From assembly GCA_973895155.1 (NCBI GenBank), contig OZ316894.1, positions 13,764,001-13,828,000 of the forward strand: a stretch of 64,000 nt of DNA, written 5' to 3'. The position numbers were made by a program, and so were the translations under genes. Source of the DNA: Marsupella aquatica. Taxonomy: Eukaryota > Marchantiophyta. This document shows, one piece after another, positions 10,127 to 21,307 of this stretch (position 1 is its first letter; each line of letters opens with the position of its first letter). Below the pieces are notes generated by a model that had not been told where the DNA came from, searched no databases, and saw only the letters and a list, made by a program, of their open reading frames with translations.

Positions 10127-10636
10127 ATGTCACGGGTTATTAGGGTAAAATGTCCTCAAACAGGAGATGTGATTAGCGTTCCTGTGACTAACGGAGATGG
10201 TAATCAGCGTGTTAGTGAAGATTATCTTTGTGGAAGGTTTGATGTTAGGAGGAAAGACATTGAAAGCTTAGGGACAGATGCCGAGGAGGTAGTGAATTCT
10301 TTTTACATTTTTGGTCAAAAATGGTGGGAACTGCACTGCGGTGTCGAGTACGCGCTTTTCCTCCGAGGAAAAGTAGTGAAACTAGAGATGGGGGATGCAC
10401 CAACAGAGGTCATTGACCTCACGTCTGATGGTGATGACTCTTTCCCTGTCTCTCAATTTCCAATGCATCAATGTAGTACCTCAACGGAAGATAGTGGAGG
10501 TGACAAGCTTCTTAAATCTCCTTCTCTTCCTATAGTTTATAGAAGGAGTGCGTTAGACGCTCTTTTGAAATTGACTGGTCAAAGTGAGCTATCTCGATTT
10601 GTAAGATCAGAGACTTTCAAGCACGAGCAAGTAGAA
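10127..10636 (+). pseudogene. M1 transposase N-terminal part, split by retroelement insertion
   Basis: First ATG at 10127 (MSRVIRVKCPQTGD). The frame continues to 10636, the last base of the TAGAA target duplication. After removal of the nested retroelement it continues in the same frame at 21867. The segment holds a SUMO-interaction-like motif VIDLTSDGDD. It precedes the zinc-binding N-terminal region of the transposase. No enzymatic motif lies in this part. Confidence 0.65.
10632..10636. repeat. Target site duplication TAGAA (left)
   Basis: Identical to 21862-21866. It abuts LTR base 10637, within the M1 transposase coding sequence. Confidence 0.9.
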
Positions 10637-12700
10637 TGTCGCGCCACTAACCTGGGCCTTAAATCCAGTTTAGTGCCATGGTGCGACCTCGACCACCAGT
10701 AAGGGTGAGGGTTCGGGCAAGGAGGTGTGTAGTGACCTCAATTAGCCCTAAGTCGGGCTAAGTCGATATACTTACCGGTATAACACCTGAATAATTCATA
10801 CTAGTCATAGGTATATTTGTTTTCCACCGCTGGAATATTCCCTCAATTAGTGACTCGGACTAACTCCCGGCTTGGGGCCTTTCAAGCCATCGACACGACA
10901 GGACCTTGTGACATACAATGAGTGGCAATCCCTACCATTAGACCGCACCCGGTACGTCCCTTAAAATGGCGCCTTTACCCAGACAAAGCATACACACAAC
11001 ACCAGTTACTTGCAAAAACATTAGGGGGAAAAGACTATATTTACTCAGCGAAGCATCAGTTTACATGGTTGACTCGACTTCAAAGGGGGTTAGCAGGCCC
11101 AACGGCAGTCGATGCCCAGTCTCTACGAGGCCCTGCCTTGCACTTGCCCAGCAAGCTCGACTCTGGCTCTCACTCCTTGGTGCACTCTGACCCTGCTCAG
11201 GCCGGGACTCCCCGTGCCTCACCTTCCCTCTGCTGAGATAACTAAGCCTTCTCCCCTTCCTCGGCGGAAGGGGAAGCCTAAATACTACAATCGCGGAGGA
11301 GAGCCAGAGGATACTGCCTTCCGGGATACTACCTACTGACTAACTACCTACTGACTACTGGCCGCGCCGCACTGACTGGTTGACCATCGACGACAAGGTG
11401 CCGACCGGAATGGCAACGGCCAAGCCTACTGACTAATTCTAGTCTGTTGATGGACTCCATCCTACGTTGGCGGATCCTAACTGATCCGGCCCTAATTCTT
11501 CTTACTGCCGCTAATCGACGCCTAATGACAGTCATTCTGTCATTACGCCTAACCAAAAGATGCCGCTGACTTAACTGCCTCGCACGGCGCCTGCTTCCAC
11601 CCTTCGCTAACCACCCCTTACGTGTGTGCAGTGGTTGGACCAAGGCTGGTCCCCTTGTCGGGACGAGACCTCGAGCCGCCTTGATCAGAGGTGGGCCCAG
11701 GTTTTCCCCGTTGGAGGATGAGCAGGGTAATGCGGTCCTGCAAGGCCTTATTGTCCCGTACCGCCTCCTCTGCCTCATTTGCAGCTTCATCGACCTCGGT
11801 CTGGAGCCGCGCTACCTCCAGATTGAGCTGGTCGATGGAGTTGCGATGGATCTGGTCTTGTGCTAGCAATTTATCTCGTTTGGCGGAGAGACTAGCCACC
11901 TGCTGTGCTGCCTGCACGAATTGTTTGTTGAGGTCGGTCAGGCTGGTAACCCGAGCCGAAGATTCTGAGCGTAATTGAAGCACGGTGTCATCCAGCTTCT
12001 TGAGTTCGACCTGCGCTCCGCTTAACTCCTGGTTTAGTCCGTCCCTCTGTTCGACGGTGCGGACTAACTCCTCGCGTCGGGTTGTTGCCTCCTCCTCGAG
12101 GTGCTCTACCAACATCTGGAGGCGCCCGATCTCATTCCCCTTCGCCATGAGTTCTTCTTCCAGGCGGCTTACAATCCGTGGTTGGTGCTCTAACATGAAG
12201 AAGGCTGGTTGAAAGTACGCTGAGACTTGTTATCCGATGTACGTCGCCAGCTCCCCAGACATAGTCTGGCTAAACTTCTGGACCAGGTCGTAGGCCATGG
12301 TCCCCAGGGCTACTTGGTAGTCCTCCATCCTCTCGGGTACCGGTGGTTCCTCGGCAGGGGCAATGAGCTCCTCCGTAGTCAGCGCTGGGGAGGGGAAGGT
12401 CTCTTCAGGTGGTGGAGGGATTGGGGGTGGTTGTATTGCGGGTAGCGGAGGCTCGACGGAAGGGAGCGGCGGAATTTCCACAGGGGGCGGTGGTGGAGTA
12501 TTAGTCGGGGCTTCCGGCTCGGGGTTTGCCCGAGGGATGGTAGTCTGCGTAGTCGGGGTTGCCTCCTCTGGGGCGGGGGTGACATTACCCGGGGCTGAGG
12601 TGGCCATATTCTTTCCTCTGGCCTCCCGCCGTGCCTTGTACCAGGCGAGGATAATGGCGATATGACTTCCCAAGTAAGTCTTCCCCCCAATAGCCGTACC
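10637..12700 (-). repeat. 3' LTR of retroelement B, truncated
   Basis: Starts TGTCGCGCC as the 5' LTR does at 18013. It stays closely similar, with scattered substitutions, up to the CAATAGCC...TACC junction at 12700. There it abruptly joins integrase sequence. The roughly 1.8 kb of LTR nearest the integrase is missing. Confidence 0.85.
11618..12607 (-). pseudogene. LTR-encoded ORF 2, copy in truncated 3' LTR
   Basis: Same protein as 18994-19983, from ATG 12607, with an in-frame TAA after ATYIG (near 12230). The other copy reads ATYIRQQ there. The coiled-coil part stays open (11618-12196). Confidence 0.6.
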
Positions 12701-13584
12701 TACTGTCGTACAAAAGTCTCCGACCCATTTAGTCGAGTAGTCGATACTCCGACCCATTTAGTCGAGTAGTCGATAGCAAGAAGGATGTACCGGCAACGCC
12801 GACCTCGGGTTACCGGAGTGAAAGGTCCTATATAATCGATGCCCCATTTCTCAAACGGGGCAAGGGGGAAGATTGGGGTAAGAGGATGATTACCCGACCT
12901 GCGAGGTTTGCCTGCGCGCTGACACAAGTCGCAACCTCGGATAAAATGGGCTACGTCGTGATGGAGCGTAGGCCACCAATAACCTGCATCCAAGATTTTG
13001 TGAGCCGTGGTGACCGGGGCGAAGTGTCCTCCTGCCTCTTCCTCGTGCATAGCTTGCATGACAATGATCGTCTCGTTATAATCTAGGCATCTGCGGATCT
13101 TCCCATCGACACCTTCCTTATGCAGATGTCCGCGGATCATCATGTATGGTGCGGCCTTGCGCAGAAAGACCGACGCGGCCTCTTGGTTTATGTTACTTGG
13201 AATGCGGGCCGTTAAGAGGAAGGTGATTAGGTCCCCGTACCACGTTGGTTGGTCCGTTTCTACGCGGAATAACTCTTCATCAGGGAATGCGTCATCGACA
13301 GGTGCATCGTCTGATTCCCCTTCGATCCTCGAGAAGAAGTTTGCATTTACGTGAGCTTTCCCTGGTCGCACCCTGACTTCATAGTTAAATTCTTGGAGCA
13401 GCAGGACCCAACGGGCTATTCTCCCCGTTAAGTCTGCTTTGTTTACCATGTACTTCAGGCTATCATGGTCAGTATGGAATACTACCTTATATCCCAATAG
13501 ATAATGGCGAAACTTTTTACACGAGTAGATGATTCCCAAGGCCTCTCGATCGGTGGGCGAATAGTTTTTCTCTGCGATAAACAA
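12700..13584 (-). pseudogene. Retroelement B RNase H end and truncated integrase
   Basis: RNase H (NYSPTDREALGIIYSCKKFR, HTDHDSLKYM) is followed by the integrase HHCC zinc-binding region (GGHFAPVTTAHKILDAGYWW ... CDLCQRAGKP). The first two catalytic aspartates follow, in WGIDYIGP and LLAIDYSTKW. The third acidic residue and the whole C-terminus are absent. After IDYSTKWVG the sequence enters a 29-bp tandem duplication and then LTR sequence. Confidence 0.9.
12718..12775. repeat. Perfect 29-bp tandem duplication at deletion junction
   Basis: Units 12718-12746 and 12747-12775 are identical. They lie between the truncated integrase and the truncated LTR, suggesting a templated repair event at the internal deletion. 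Confidence 0.9.
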
Positions 13585-14345
13585 TTGTCGGCTCGCAAAA
13601 TAATGGGGTGGTCACGTTTTTGGTCGTCCAGTTGGCTTAGGACTGAGCCGATGCAGAACCCAGACACGTCGACATACACATGGAACTCCTTGTTCCAATC
13701 GGGGGTAGTCAGAATCGAAGCCATCGTTAGCTGGTTTTTTAGTTCGTCAAAGGCTGATTTCCGACGGGGAGTCATTTCTATGACCGCGTCTTGCTTCATC
13801 ATTTCTGTGAGGGGTAGGGCTATCTTAGCGAAGTTCTGAATGAATCGTCGGTAGTACCCCACGCAGCCTAAGAAGGATCGCACCGCCTTCTGGTCCGCTG
13901 GGTAAGGGACATTCATCCACGCGGCCACCTTCTCTTGGTCCACCTCGATCCCCCATTTGGACACTCGGTGTCCTAGTAGCACTCCTTCCGTTACCCCGAA
14001 GAAGCATTTGCCCGGGTGTAATTTCAACCCTACTTCTCGGCATCGCTCCAAAGTCCGCCTCAGGTGTTTCGGGTGTTGGGCAATTGTTCCGAAGATGGTG
14101 AAATCATCTATGAATACCTCCAAAAATTCTCGTAAGAAGTCATGAAAAATATTCATAATGATTCGCTGGAACATAGCCGGAGCATTGCATAAGCCAAAGG
14201 GCATCGGTCGGAACGCGTAGGTTCCCCACTCAGTTATGAACGTGGTTTTGAGCTGGTCCGATAGTCTGATCCAAATCTGGTTATAACCCGAATATCCATC
14301 CAGGAACGTGTACACCTCGTTCCGGGCTACCATGTCAAGGACCAT
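13482..14345 (-). pseudogene. Retroelement B reverse transcriptase / RNase H start
   Basis: Ty3/gypsy RT palm: FLDGYSGYNQIWI (catalytic D), PFGLCNAPAMFQR, FIDDF (catalytic DD, residues about 78-81), LKLHPGKCFFG and VRSFLGCVGYYRRFI. The RNase H start DWNKEFHVYVDVSG follows. The frame then shifts within RNase H; the downstream frame (12700-13584) resumes with FIAEKNYSPTDREALG. Confidence 0.95.
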
Positions 14346-14414
14346 ATCCGTGTAAGGAAGCGGGTAATGGTCCTTCCGAGTAGCATCGTTGAGCTTCCGA
14401 TAGTCTTGGCATAT

Positions 14415-15347
14415 TCAAATTTTGGGTTTTCCATCGGGCCCGACCTTCTTAGGAACCACCACAATGGGGGATACCCATTCACTAGATAAGACGGGGTAGA
14501 TTATGTCCACCACGATCAGTTGATCTAACTCCTCCTTTACCAAGATGGAATGTCTTGGGTTTAGTCTTCGTTGTCTCTCTCGGACGGCATGCGCACCCAA
14601 GTTTAGATCAATGACGTGTTCGCCGTAGGCTGGTGAAATCCCGGTTAAGTCTCGGTGACTCCATGCGAAGACGTCCTCATATTCCGATAGGAGTTCTTGG
14701 ATGGCCTTTTCCTCTGGCGCTCGTAGGCCATAACCGACCTTGAATGTTCTCTCCCTCCTTGTGGTGTAATTGCCATAGTGCTCCTTGCGGATTACATCCA
14801 CATGGTCTCTCGTGGTCCGGTCAAGATGAGCCTCCAATTCCTCTAGTCTGGTGCCATCGTAGGCCACGGGTTCCCAGACTGTTGGCTGCTCCCTTGGGAG
14901 CTCCTTGGGTTCCTCTATTACGGACAGAATCTCGGGGCTCCAGGTAACCTTTTTCTTTGTGGGAGGAGTGGCGGTCTGAGTAGCGTTTTCTTCGGGTAAA
15001 CCGGGCAAGGCAAGCCGGCCAACTGCCTTCTTAGGCCTCACTATTCCGGGGAATGCTCCGCCCGTCGCCGCATCATCTCCTTCTGGCCTCCCGGGTGTTT
15101 TGATTTGGGCCGCTGGCCTGGGCTGGTTCAGAAAATGGGTTTCTCGGACAGCACTTACCCCGAAGACTTCCTCTTCATCTAGGCGAGAGATTAACTCCAC
15201 CATATTCACCTCTTCTTCTGAGATGTCCTCCTCCGAGTCATATTCTTTGGGTCCCTGGGGCATTTCGCCCTGGTAGTCTTCTTCCTTCCATGATACCGTC
15301 GTAGTCGGGTTACCGAATCGTAACTCCTTCCTTCCCCAGTCAGTCAC
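14415..15347 (-). pseudogene. Retroelement B protease-RT linker and RT N-terminus
   Basis: Acidic linker, then LLSEYEDVFAWSHRDLTGI and VIDLNLGAHAVRERQRRLNP. RT fingers follow (ELDQLIVVDIIYPVLSSEWVSPIVVVPKK). The frame stops at GKPKI followed by TGA, where Ty3/gypsy RTs have KPKIRxCxDyRxLN; CGA to TGA explains it. RT continues in the same frame below 14415. Confidence 0.85.
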
Positions 15348-15365
15348 GACTCGGGCACCGTATAA

Positions 15366-16616
15366 CTAGGGTCTGCCCAGCAGTACTGGATAAGAAGAGG
15401 GTCGGACTGATCGCATCACTAGGTAATTTAGAAAAAACTCGAGGCCTCCAATCCACGTGGATATCTTGGTTAACGTCCCCAATGGCATGATCCTGGCGCC
15501 GTTTGCTAACCGAATGGCGCGCGCCGTGGGTTGATAAGACGTATATCCCAACCTTACGGAAGTGTCTTCCGTCATGATGTTTACACCGGACCCGCCGTCT
15601 ACCGGTACAAACCGAACAGTACAACTCGCTATCTCGATAGAGACTTCCGGCGCTCCTAAGTCCTGGTAAATCATCATACAGTTGGCTAAGGTGCTTACCC
15701 GAGGTAGCCGTCGCCTCCTCTTTCCTATCAGCATCTCCTTGAGTTGTTGCCGATACTTCGGGTTATCCTGTAATAGTTGTTCGACAGTGGTTGTAGCTGC
15801 ACAGTTCTGAACATCCTTTTTGATGTCGTATTGGTTAGACGGTGGGGTCGCAGATTTTAATGCTTCTGCTTCCTTGACTTCAGCTTGCAAGGCAGTCTCA
15901 GCTTCCTCGGCTTCTTCTGCTGCCTTTGCATCGGCAATATCCTTCTTAATGGCTTTTTCGTGCTCTTGGGCCTCGTAGGCTTCCAATTGCTTTTTGACCA
16001 GTTCCTCTACTCGCGGGTAAAATAGCTTCGGGTTATCCCGTTGGTAGTCTTCTAGCTCGTCGGGTTCCATTGGAACATTCTTATTCGGGACCGCCTCTTT
16101 CTGCTGGGCATCCTTCCGAACTCGTTCTTTGTACTTGTCTTTCTTGCAGGATGACCGAGTAGAAATGCGATAGCACTCATCGTCCGCGTGTGTTCCCGTT
16201 TGCTCAACTACTTCTATGAGGTCAATCCACTCGGTGGAGTCGTCCTGCCATTCCATTGTTACCATTTGTACTACTGCATCCGTAATTGGTGGGGCCGCAG
16301 GTTGAGCAGCTCTGACGGCACCGGCCTTCGCGGCTAGCACCAAGGGGCAATTTGACGTGGAATGTGCTTCGGTTCGACAGACCTGGCACAATGGAAGCGC
16401 TCTCCCATCCCCTTGCTTCCGTTGCTCCGTGCACTCTCGGGCAAAGTGACCAGGTTTCTCGCAATTATAGCAAACTGGGGTCCGCCAAACTCCGGGTTTA
16501 GGTGGGATACTTGGATTGCTGACCATCTGGGGGCCACGCCCATTCACCGGGTATGGATAAGGGGTATGGAACCCTGGATTATGGCCGCTTAGAGTGCGAG
16601 GTCCCGTCATACTCAT
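15366..16616 (-). pseudogene. Retroelement B zinc knuckles and protease
   Basis: Two more CCHC knuckles (CYNCEKPGHFAREC and CQVCRTEAHSTSNC) are followed by a glutamate/alanine-rich coiled coil. Then comes a retropepsin domain with VPVDGGSGVNIM and PVLLGRP. The active-site tripeptide is D-G-G instead of D-T/S-G; this is either decay or a lineage variant. The frame ends at a TAG (15363-15365 region) exactly where the family usually has GRPWL, consistent with TGG to TAG. Confidence 0.8.
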
Positions 16617-17027
16617 CTAGAACACCGCCTCACCTGGATCCTCGAAGAAGTACTCCATCGTGCATTCCTCTGGCTCGGACTGTCCGGGCTCCAACTCTAT
16701 CTGGTGCACACAAGTATTCCATCTTGGACATTCTTGCACCACATGTCCCGACTGATAACACTTGGAGCACCAAGCATGTGCTCGGATTTCCGGTGGTTTC
16801 TTCTTGTCCGGAGGTTTTTCCGCCAAGTGCACCGATAGTGCCTTCAGCCGGTCTGTGATTTCGTTTAGCTTTTCTACCTCAGCCGCCTTTGGGTCCGCGG
16901 TGACGACTTTGGCTCGCGGTTTATGTTTACCCGCATCTGACCGTGATCCCTTCTTTCTTCGGTGGTTACGAGACTCTGACACGGTCTCGCTGGAGGATGA
17001 GCCAGTTGTCGTTGGGCTACTAGACAA
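16617..17027 (-). pseudogene. Retroelement B gag C-terminus with zinc knuckle
   Basis: Low-complexity serine/lysine region, then a helix-rich part and zinc knuckle CSKCYQSGHVVQEC (C-x2-C-x4-H-x4-C). The following frame begins at 16616 directly after the stop at 16617, in the same phase as far as can be judged. A single stop or a short frameshift therefore separates it from the protease frame. Confidence 0.75.
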
Positions 17028-17090
17028 GGAATCACTAGACTCTGAATCAGAGTCTGACGAAGAGCTTGCCCGACCCTTCTTCTTATGGCA

Positions 17091-17898
17091 TCATTTCTTC
17101 TTCCTTTTTTTCTCGTCGTACTCAGAGTCGGAGTCGCTGAAGGTATGATACCTCCTGCTCTTCGTATGCTTGGTCCTCCTATTAAGCTGAGAGGCGTAGT
17201 GCGATTCCCTGAAGGATTCGGCACTATCAATTGCTTGTTGCAGAGTGGTGGTCTTCTTTTCTAGTACCGAGAATGCCATCCTCTGGGGTAGCGCGTTGAC
17301 CAACCCAATTCCTCAGCAGAGAGTCATCTGGCTTAGGTCGAATCTTGGCGGCAACCTTCTGGAATCGCTGCAGAAATTTGCGAAGTGAGTCATGCTTACC
17401 CATTTGCATTTGTCCGATTTTTGACAGGGCCCGAGATTCGATCCCGACGGGCTGAAACTCTTGTAAGAACGCCGTTTGGAACTGGCCCCATGTGAAACCC
17501 GAGGGTTGTAAGTTATACCACGGGTGCGCTTCTCCTCGTAGCACGCCTGGAAGAATGGTTAGCTTAATGGCTTCCTCACCATTTGCCTTGGTCGTGGCCT
17601 CGAACTTAGCTATCCATTCATCAGGGTCGTCCGTGGGTCGTCCCTTAAAGGGTCGATAAGTAAACCGGGATCGCTGAGACACGTTCTGAGCCGCAGGGGG
17701 CCGCAACGCACCTGGTACCTGCGGGGCTGGTGGAACCGGTGGAGTTCCTCCCGCCATTGGTGCTTGGGTACCCATCACAACACGCGATCCTGCTTGGGAA
17801 GCCGAGCTCCCCGCTTCGCCGGATGCGGTATTCTCTTCCAACCTTGATGCTCCGTCCGGTTGTTGTAAATACGCAGAACGTGATCGGGTAAGGGGCAT
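17091..17898 (-). pseudogene. Retroelement B gag (capsid region)
   Basis: ATG at 17898 (MPLTRSRSAY). A proline/alanine-rich N-terminus leads to a retrotransposon gag domain: FKGRPTDDPDEWIAKFE, GEAHPWYNL, FTWGQFQTAFLQEFQP and FLQRFQKVAAKIRP. Around 17300 the frame shifts: the first frame closes at 17227 while the second (17091-17303) continues with NALPQRMAFSVLEKKTTTLQ, the usual end of this domain. A serine/acidic stretch (FSDSDSEYDEKKRKKK) ends that frame. Confidence 0.85.
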
Positions 17899-17975
17899 GC
17901 CCCTTCCTACACGTCGAGTACAAAATCAAAAGTTACTAGCTCACTACACGGCTCCACTCGTAAGGAAAAATGAAT

Positions 17976-17995
17976 GCCCCCTTCATCTAGCGCCA
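17976..17995 (-). other. Candidate primer binding site of retroelement B
   Basis: Minus strand TGGCGCTAGATGAAGGGGGC, about 17 bases inside the 5' LTR end. The TGGCGC start is common in plant gypsy PBSs. The tRNA cannot be assigned from the sequence alone. Confidence 0.45.
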
Positions 17996-18993
17996 AAAAA
18001 CCGGTCGCCGTATGTCGCGCCGCTAACCTGGGCCTTAAATCCAGTTTAGTGCCATGGTGCGACCTCGACCACCAGTAAGGGTGAGGGTTCGGGCAAGGAG
18101 GTGTGTAGTGACCTCAATTAGCCCTAAGTCGGGCTAAGTCAATATACTTACCTGTATAACACCTGAATAATTCGTACTAGTCATAGGTATATTTGTTTTC
18201 CACCGCTGGAATATTCCCTCAATTAGTGACTCGGACTAACTCCCGGCTTGGGGCCTTTCAAGCCATCGACACGACAGGACCTTGTGACATACAATGAGTG
18301 GCAATCCCTACCATTAGTCCGCACCCGGTACGTCCCTTAAAATGGTGCCTTTACCCAGACAAAGCATACACACAACACCAGTTACTTGCAGAAACATTAG
18401 GGGGAAAAGACTACATTTACTCAGCGAAGCATCAGTTTACATGGTTGACTCGACTTCAAAGGGGGTCAGCAGGCCCAACGGCAGTCAATGCCCAGTCTCT
18501 ACGAGGCCCTGCCTCGCACTTGCCCAACAAGCTCGACTCTGGCTCTCACTCCTTGGTGCACTCTGACCCTGCTCAGGCCGGGACTCCCCGTGCCTCACCT
18601 TCCCTCTGCTGAGATAACTAAGCCTTCTCCCCTTCCTCGGCGGAAGGGGAAGCCTAAATACTACAATCGCGGAGGAGAGCCGGAGGATACTGCCTTCCGG
18701 GATACTACCTACTGACTAACTACCTACTGACTACTAGCCGCGCCGCACTGACTGGTTGACCGTCGATGACAAGGTGCCGACCGGAATGGCAACGGCCAAG
18801 CCTACTGACTAATTCTAGTCCGTTGATGGACTCCATCCTACGTTGGCGGATCCTAACTGATCCGGCCCTAATTCTTCTTACTGCCGCTAATCGGTGCCTA
18901 ATGACAGTCATTCTGTCGTTACGCCTAACCAAAAGATGCCGTTGACTTAACTGCCTCGCACGGCGCCTACTTCCACCCTTCGCTAACCACCCC

Positions 18994-19983
18994 TTACGTG
19001 TGTGCAGTGGTTGGACCAAGGCTGGTCCCCTTGTCGGGACGAGACCTCGAGCCGCCTTGATCAGAGGTGGGCCCAGGTTTTCCCCGTTGGAGGCTGAGCA
19101 AGGTAATGCGGTCCTGCAAGGCCTTGTTGTCCCGTACCGCCTCCTCCGCCTCATTTGCAGCTTCATCGACCTCGGTTTGGAGCCGCGCTACCTCCAGATT
19201 GAGCTGGTTGATGGAGTTGCGATGGATCTGGTCCTGTGCTAGCAATTTATCTCGTTCGGCGGAGAGACTAGCCACCTGCTGTGCTGCCTGCACGAATTGT
19301 TTGTTGAGGTCGGTCAGGCTGGTAACCCGAGCCGAAGATTCTGAGCGTAATTGAAGCACGGTGTCATCCAGCTTCTTGAGTTCGACCTGCGCTCCGCTTA
19401 ACTCCTGGTTTAGTCCATCCCTCTGTTCGACGGTGCGGACTAACTCCTCGCGTCGGGTTGTTGCCTCCTCCTCGAGGTGCTCTACCAACATCTGGAGGCG
19501 CCCGATCTCATTCCCCTTCGCCATGAGTTCTTCTTCCAGGCGGCTTACGATCCGTGGTTGGTGCTCTAACATGAAGAAGGCTGGTTGAAAGTACGCCAAG
19601 ACTTGTTGTCTGATGTACGTCGCCAGCTCCCCAGACATAGTCTGGCTAAACTTCTGGACCAGATCGTAGGCCATGGTCCCCGGGGCTACTTGGTAGTCCT
19701 CCATCCTCTCGGGTACCGGTGGTTCCTCGGCAGGGGCAATGAGCTCCTCCGTAGTCAGCGCTGGGGAGGGGAAGGTATCTTCAGGTGGTGGAGGGATTGG
19801 GGGTGGTTGTACTGCGGGTAGCGGAGGCTCGACGGAAGGGGGCGGCAGAATTTCCACAGGGGGCGGTGGCGGAGTATGAGTCGGGGCTTCCAGCTCGGGG
19901 TTTGCCCGAGGGACGATAGTCCATGTAGTCGGGGTTGCCTCCTCTGGGGCGGGGGTGACATTACCCGGGGCTGAGGTGGCCAT
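18994..19983 (-). CDS. LTR-encoded ORF 2: proline-rich coiled-coil protein
   Basis: ATG at 19983 (MATSAPGNVTPAPEE). It has a proline-rich N-terminal third (PPPPPVEILPPPSVEPPLP), then a long heptad-rich coiled coil (LEEELMAKGNEIGRLQMLVE through LNLEVARLQTEVDEAANEAE). The C-terminus is short and basic/glycine-rich. The LTR copy at 10.6-12.7 kb carries the same gene broken by a stop. The open frame in one LTR and proline/coil composition suggest a structural (gag- or movement-like) accessory protein. This is inference. Confidence 0.5.
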   Translation of the reverse strand: MATSAPGNVTPAPEEATPTTWTIVPRANPELEAPTHTPPPPPVEILPPPSVEPPLPAVQPPPIPPPPEDTFPSPALTTEELIAPAEEPPVPERMEDYQVAPGTMAYDLVQKFSQTMSGELATYIRQQVLAYFQPAFFMLEHQPRIVSRLEEELMAKGNEIGRLQMLVEHLEEEATTRREELVRTVEQRDGLNQELSGAQVELKKLDDTVLQLRSESSARVTSLTDLNKQFVQAAQQVASLSAERDKLLAQDQIHRNSINQLNLEVARLQTEVDEAANEAEEAVRDNKALQDRITLLSLQRGKPGPTSDQGGSRSRPDKGTSLGPTTAHT

Positions 19984-20134
19984 ATTCTTTCCTCTGGCCT
20001 CCCGCCGTGCCTTGTACCAGGAGAAGGATAATGGCGATATGACTTCCCAAGTAAGTCTTCCCCCCAATAGCCATACCACCCTGAGCCCACTTCAGCTCCC
20101 CCGAGAATCTTTGGTAGAAGAATTGGGCCCAGTT

Positions 20135-20392
20135 TCATCGTTTGTACTGTTCCACCTGCACGATCGTGCAGAGGGAAATCTCGGATCGTGGCTCAATCAT
20201 GTGTAGGGTAGTCCGTATGAAGTTAAGCTGCTCCATACAGGTTAAGTTGGTGCACGCCCCCTGCTTGTATCCGTTGTCCGTCTTACCCTCGGGTTTGAAG
20301 TGCCGTGGCGTATACTCCTTATCCCAAATTCGGATTTCCACCGGCACCGGCTCGGTTGGTAGGCAGAAGATTTGCGTTAACCGATGCTCCAT
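20135..20392 (-). CDS. LTR-encoded ORF 1b of retroelement B
   Basis: Frame of 85 residues following ORF 1 in the sense direction: LPTEPVPVEIRIWDKEYTPR, CTNLTCMEQLNFIRTTLHMI, ending QVEQYKR. It is probably an exon or a frameshifted continuation that joins the 18994-20079 frame, whose 5' part contains GGRLTWEVISPLS. No family recognised. Confidence 0.35.
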   Translation of the reverse strand: MEHRLTQIFCLPTEPVPVEIRIWDKEYTPRHFKPEGKTDNGYKQGACTNLTCMEQLNFIRTTLHMIEPRSEISLCTIVQVEQYKR

Positions 20393-20404
20393 GAGTGATA
20401 AGGC

Positions 20405-21307
20405 CTACCCCGAAACCTTGGTGGTCGACGCGTCAGTGTCGAAATTGGAGATGAACTCACAAATCTCCTTCGGCCCGGTGGCGCACGGCCTCCATAGCAA
20501 GTGGGCGAACCGCTCCAACTGATGCTCCTTGAGATAGTCCGCATGTTCGAGTTTCTTGATCGCGATCCAGACTACTTCAGGGACGCGGATTACCTGTAAT
20601 AAGTTGGACTTCGGGTTATCCGGAGGCCGTCGGGTCTGGTTGGTCAAGGGGTTTGCCGGGGCAGGTGCAGGCGCGGCGTCGGTCCGTGTTGATTTGGGGG
20701 CCGTCGTAGTCCTTGGCCGCTTACAAGGACGCTGTTCGAGTTGCGGACTAGCTCGCTCGGAACCCGAAGAACACTCCGTATTGATTACTGGACGGACTTG
20801 GGACTGGTTCGGCGGTACTCTGGTGGTCATCGGTTGAGGCGCTGGTGGTATCGGGGTAGCCATATCCCAGTTGAAGGCGTTGGAGCTTTCCCCGAGGAAC
20901 GTAAGATTACGCGCCGCTTCCCGTTGTCTGCTGATGTCTTCCTGGCGCTTTTCGGCTGCAATCTGCTGGTCTAGGTACCCCGGAATCTTGTCGAACTCCG
21001 CTTGAGTAAGCTGCTGGTTGCCCTTCAGCTTAAAGAACTTCGCTGGAACCTCAAGAATCGCCTCAGCTACCGATCTAAGCCCTTCCTTGCTGAGATATAG
21101 TTCGGTGATGTAGTCTCGCAGCTCGTTGTAGCTGGAATCCCTGGTGATGGCTGTCCTTTCGCAATTAACCAGTGCTACCTTGGTCACCAGCCTCGCGTAT
21201 CTTCGTTCGTAAGCGGCTTTCTCGGGGCAAGAGTACCAGTAAGTCTCAGAGAACTTAGCACCTACCTCGCCAAATAAGGTCCAAAATCCCAAGGCTATGA
21301 GGGTCAT
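20405..21307 (-). CDS. LTR-encoded ORF 1 of retroelement B
   Basis: Open frame of 300 residues inside the 5' LTR. The N-terminal half is helical (EKAAYERRYARLVTKVALVN, LRDYITELYLSKEGLRSV). The middle is proline/threonine-rich and basic (RPCKRPRTTTAPKSTR), and a C-terminal segment reads PEVVWIAIKKLEHADYLKEH. No zinc finger, protease or RT motif is visible, and I recognise no family. It is not the usual antisense envelope-like gene, since it runs in the element's sense direction. It may form one protein with the following frames. Confidence 0.45.
   Translation of the reverse strand: MTLIALGFWTLFGEVGAKFSETYWYSCPEKAAYERRYARLVTKVALVNCERTAITRDSSYNELRDYITELYLSKEGLRSVAEAILEVPAKFFKLKGNQQLTQAEFDKIPGYLDQQIAAEKRQEDISRQREAARNLTFLGESSNAFNWDMATPIPPAPQPMTTRVPPNQSQVRPVINTECSSGSERASPQLEQRPCKRPRTTTAPKSTRTDAAPAPAPANPLTNQTRRPPDNPKSNLLQVIRVPEVVWIAIKKLEHADYLKEHQLERFAHLLWRPCATGPKEICEFISNFDTDASTTKVSG

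Noticed and set aside
12363-12665. Glycine/valine-rich plus-strand frame opposite the LTR-encoded proline-rich gene
   Set aside because: It is the antisense shadow of a GC-rich proline tract, seen in both LTR copies without its own motifs or start context.
18298-18715. Plus-strand frames repeated at 10922-11339 and 18298-18715
   Set aside because: They lie in non-coding LTR sequence duplicated in both LTRs; similarity reflects LTR identity and not a gene.
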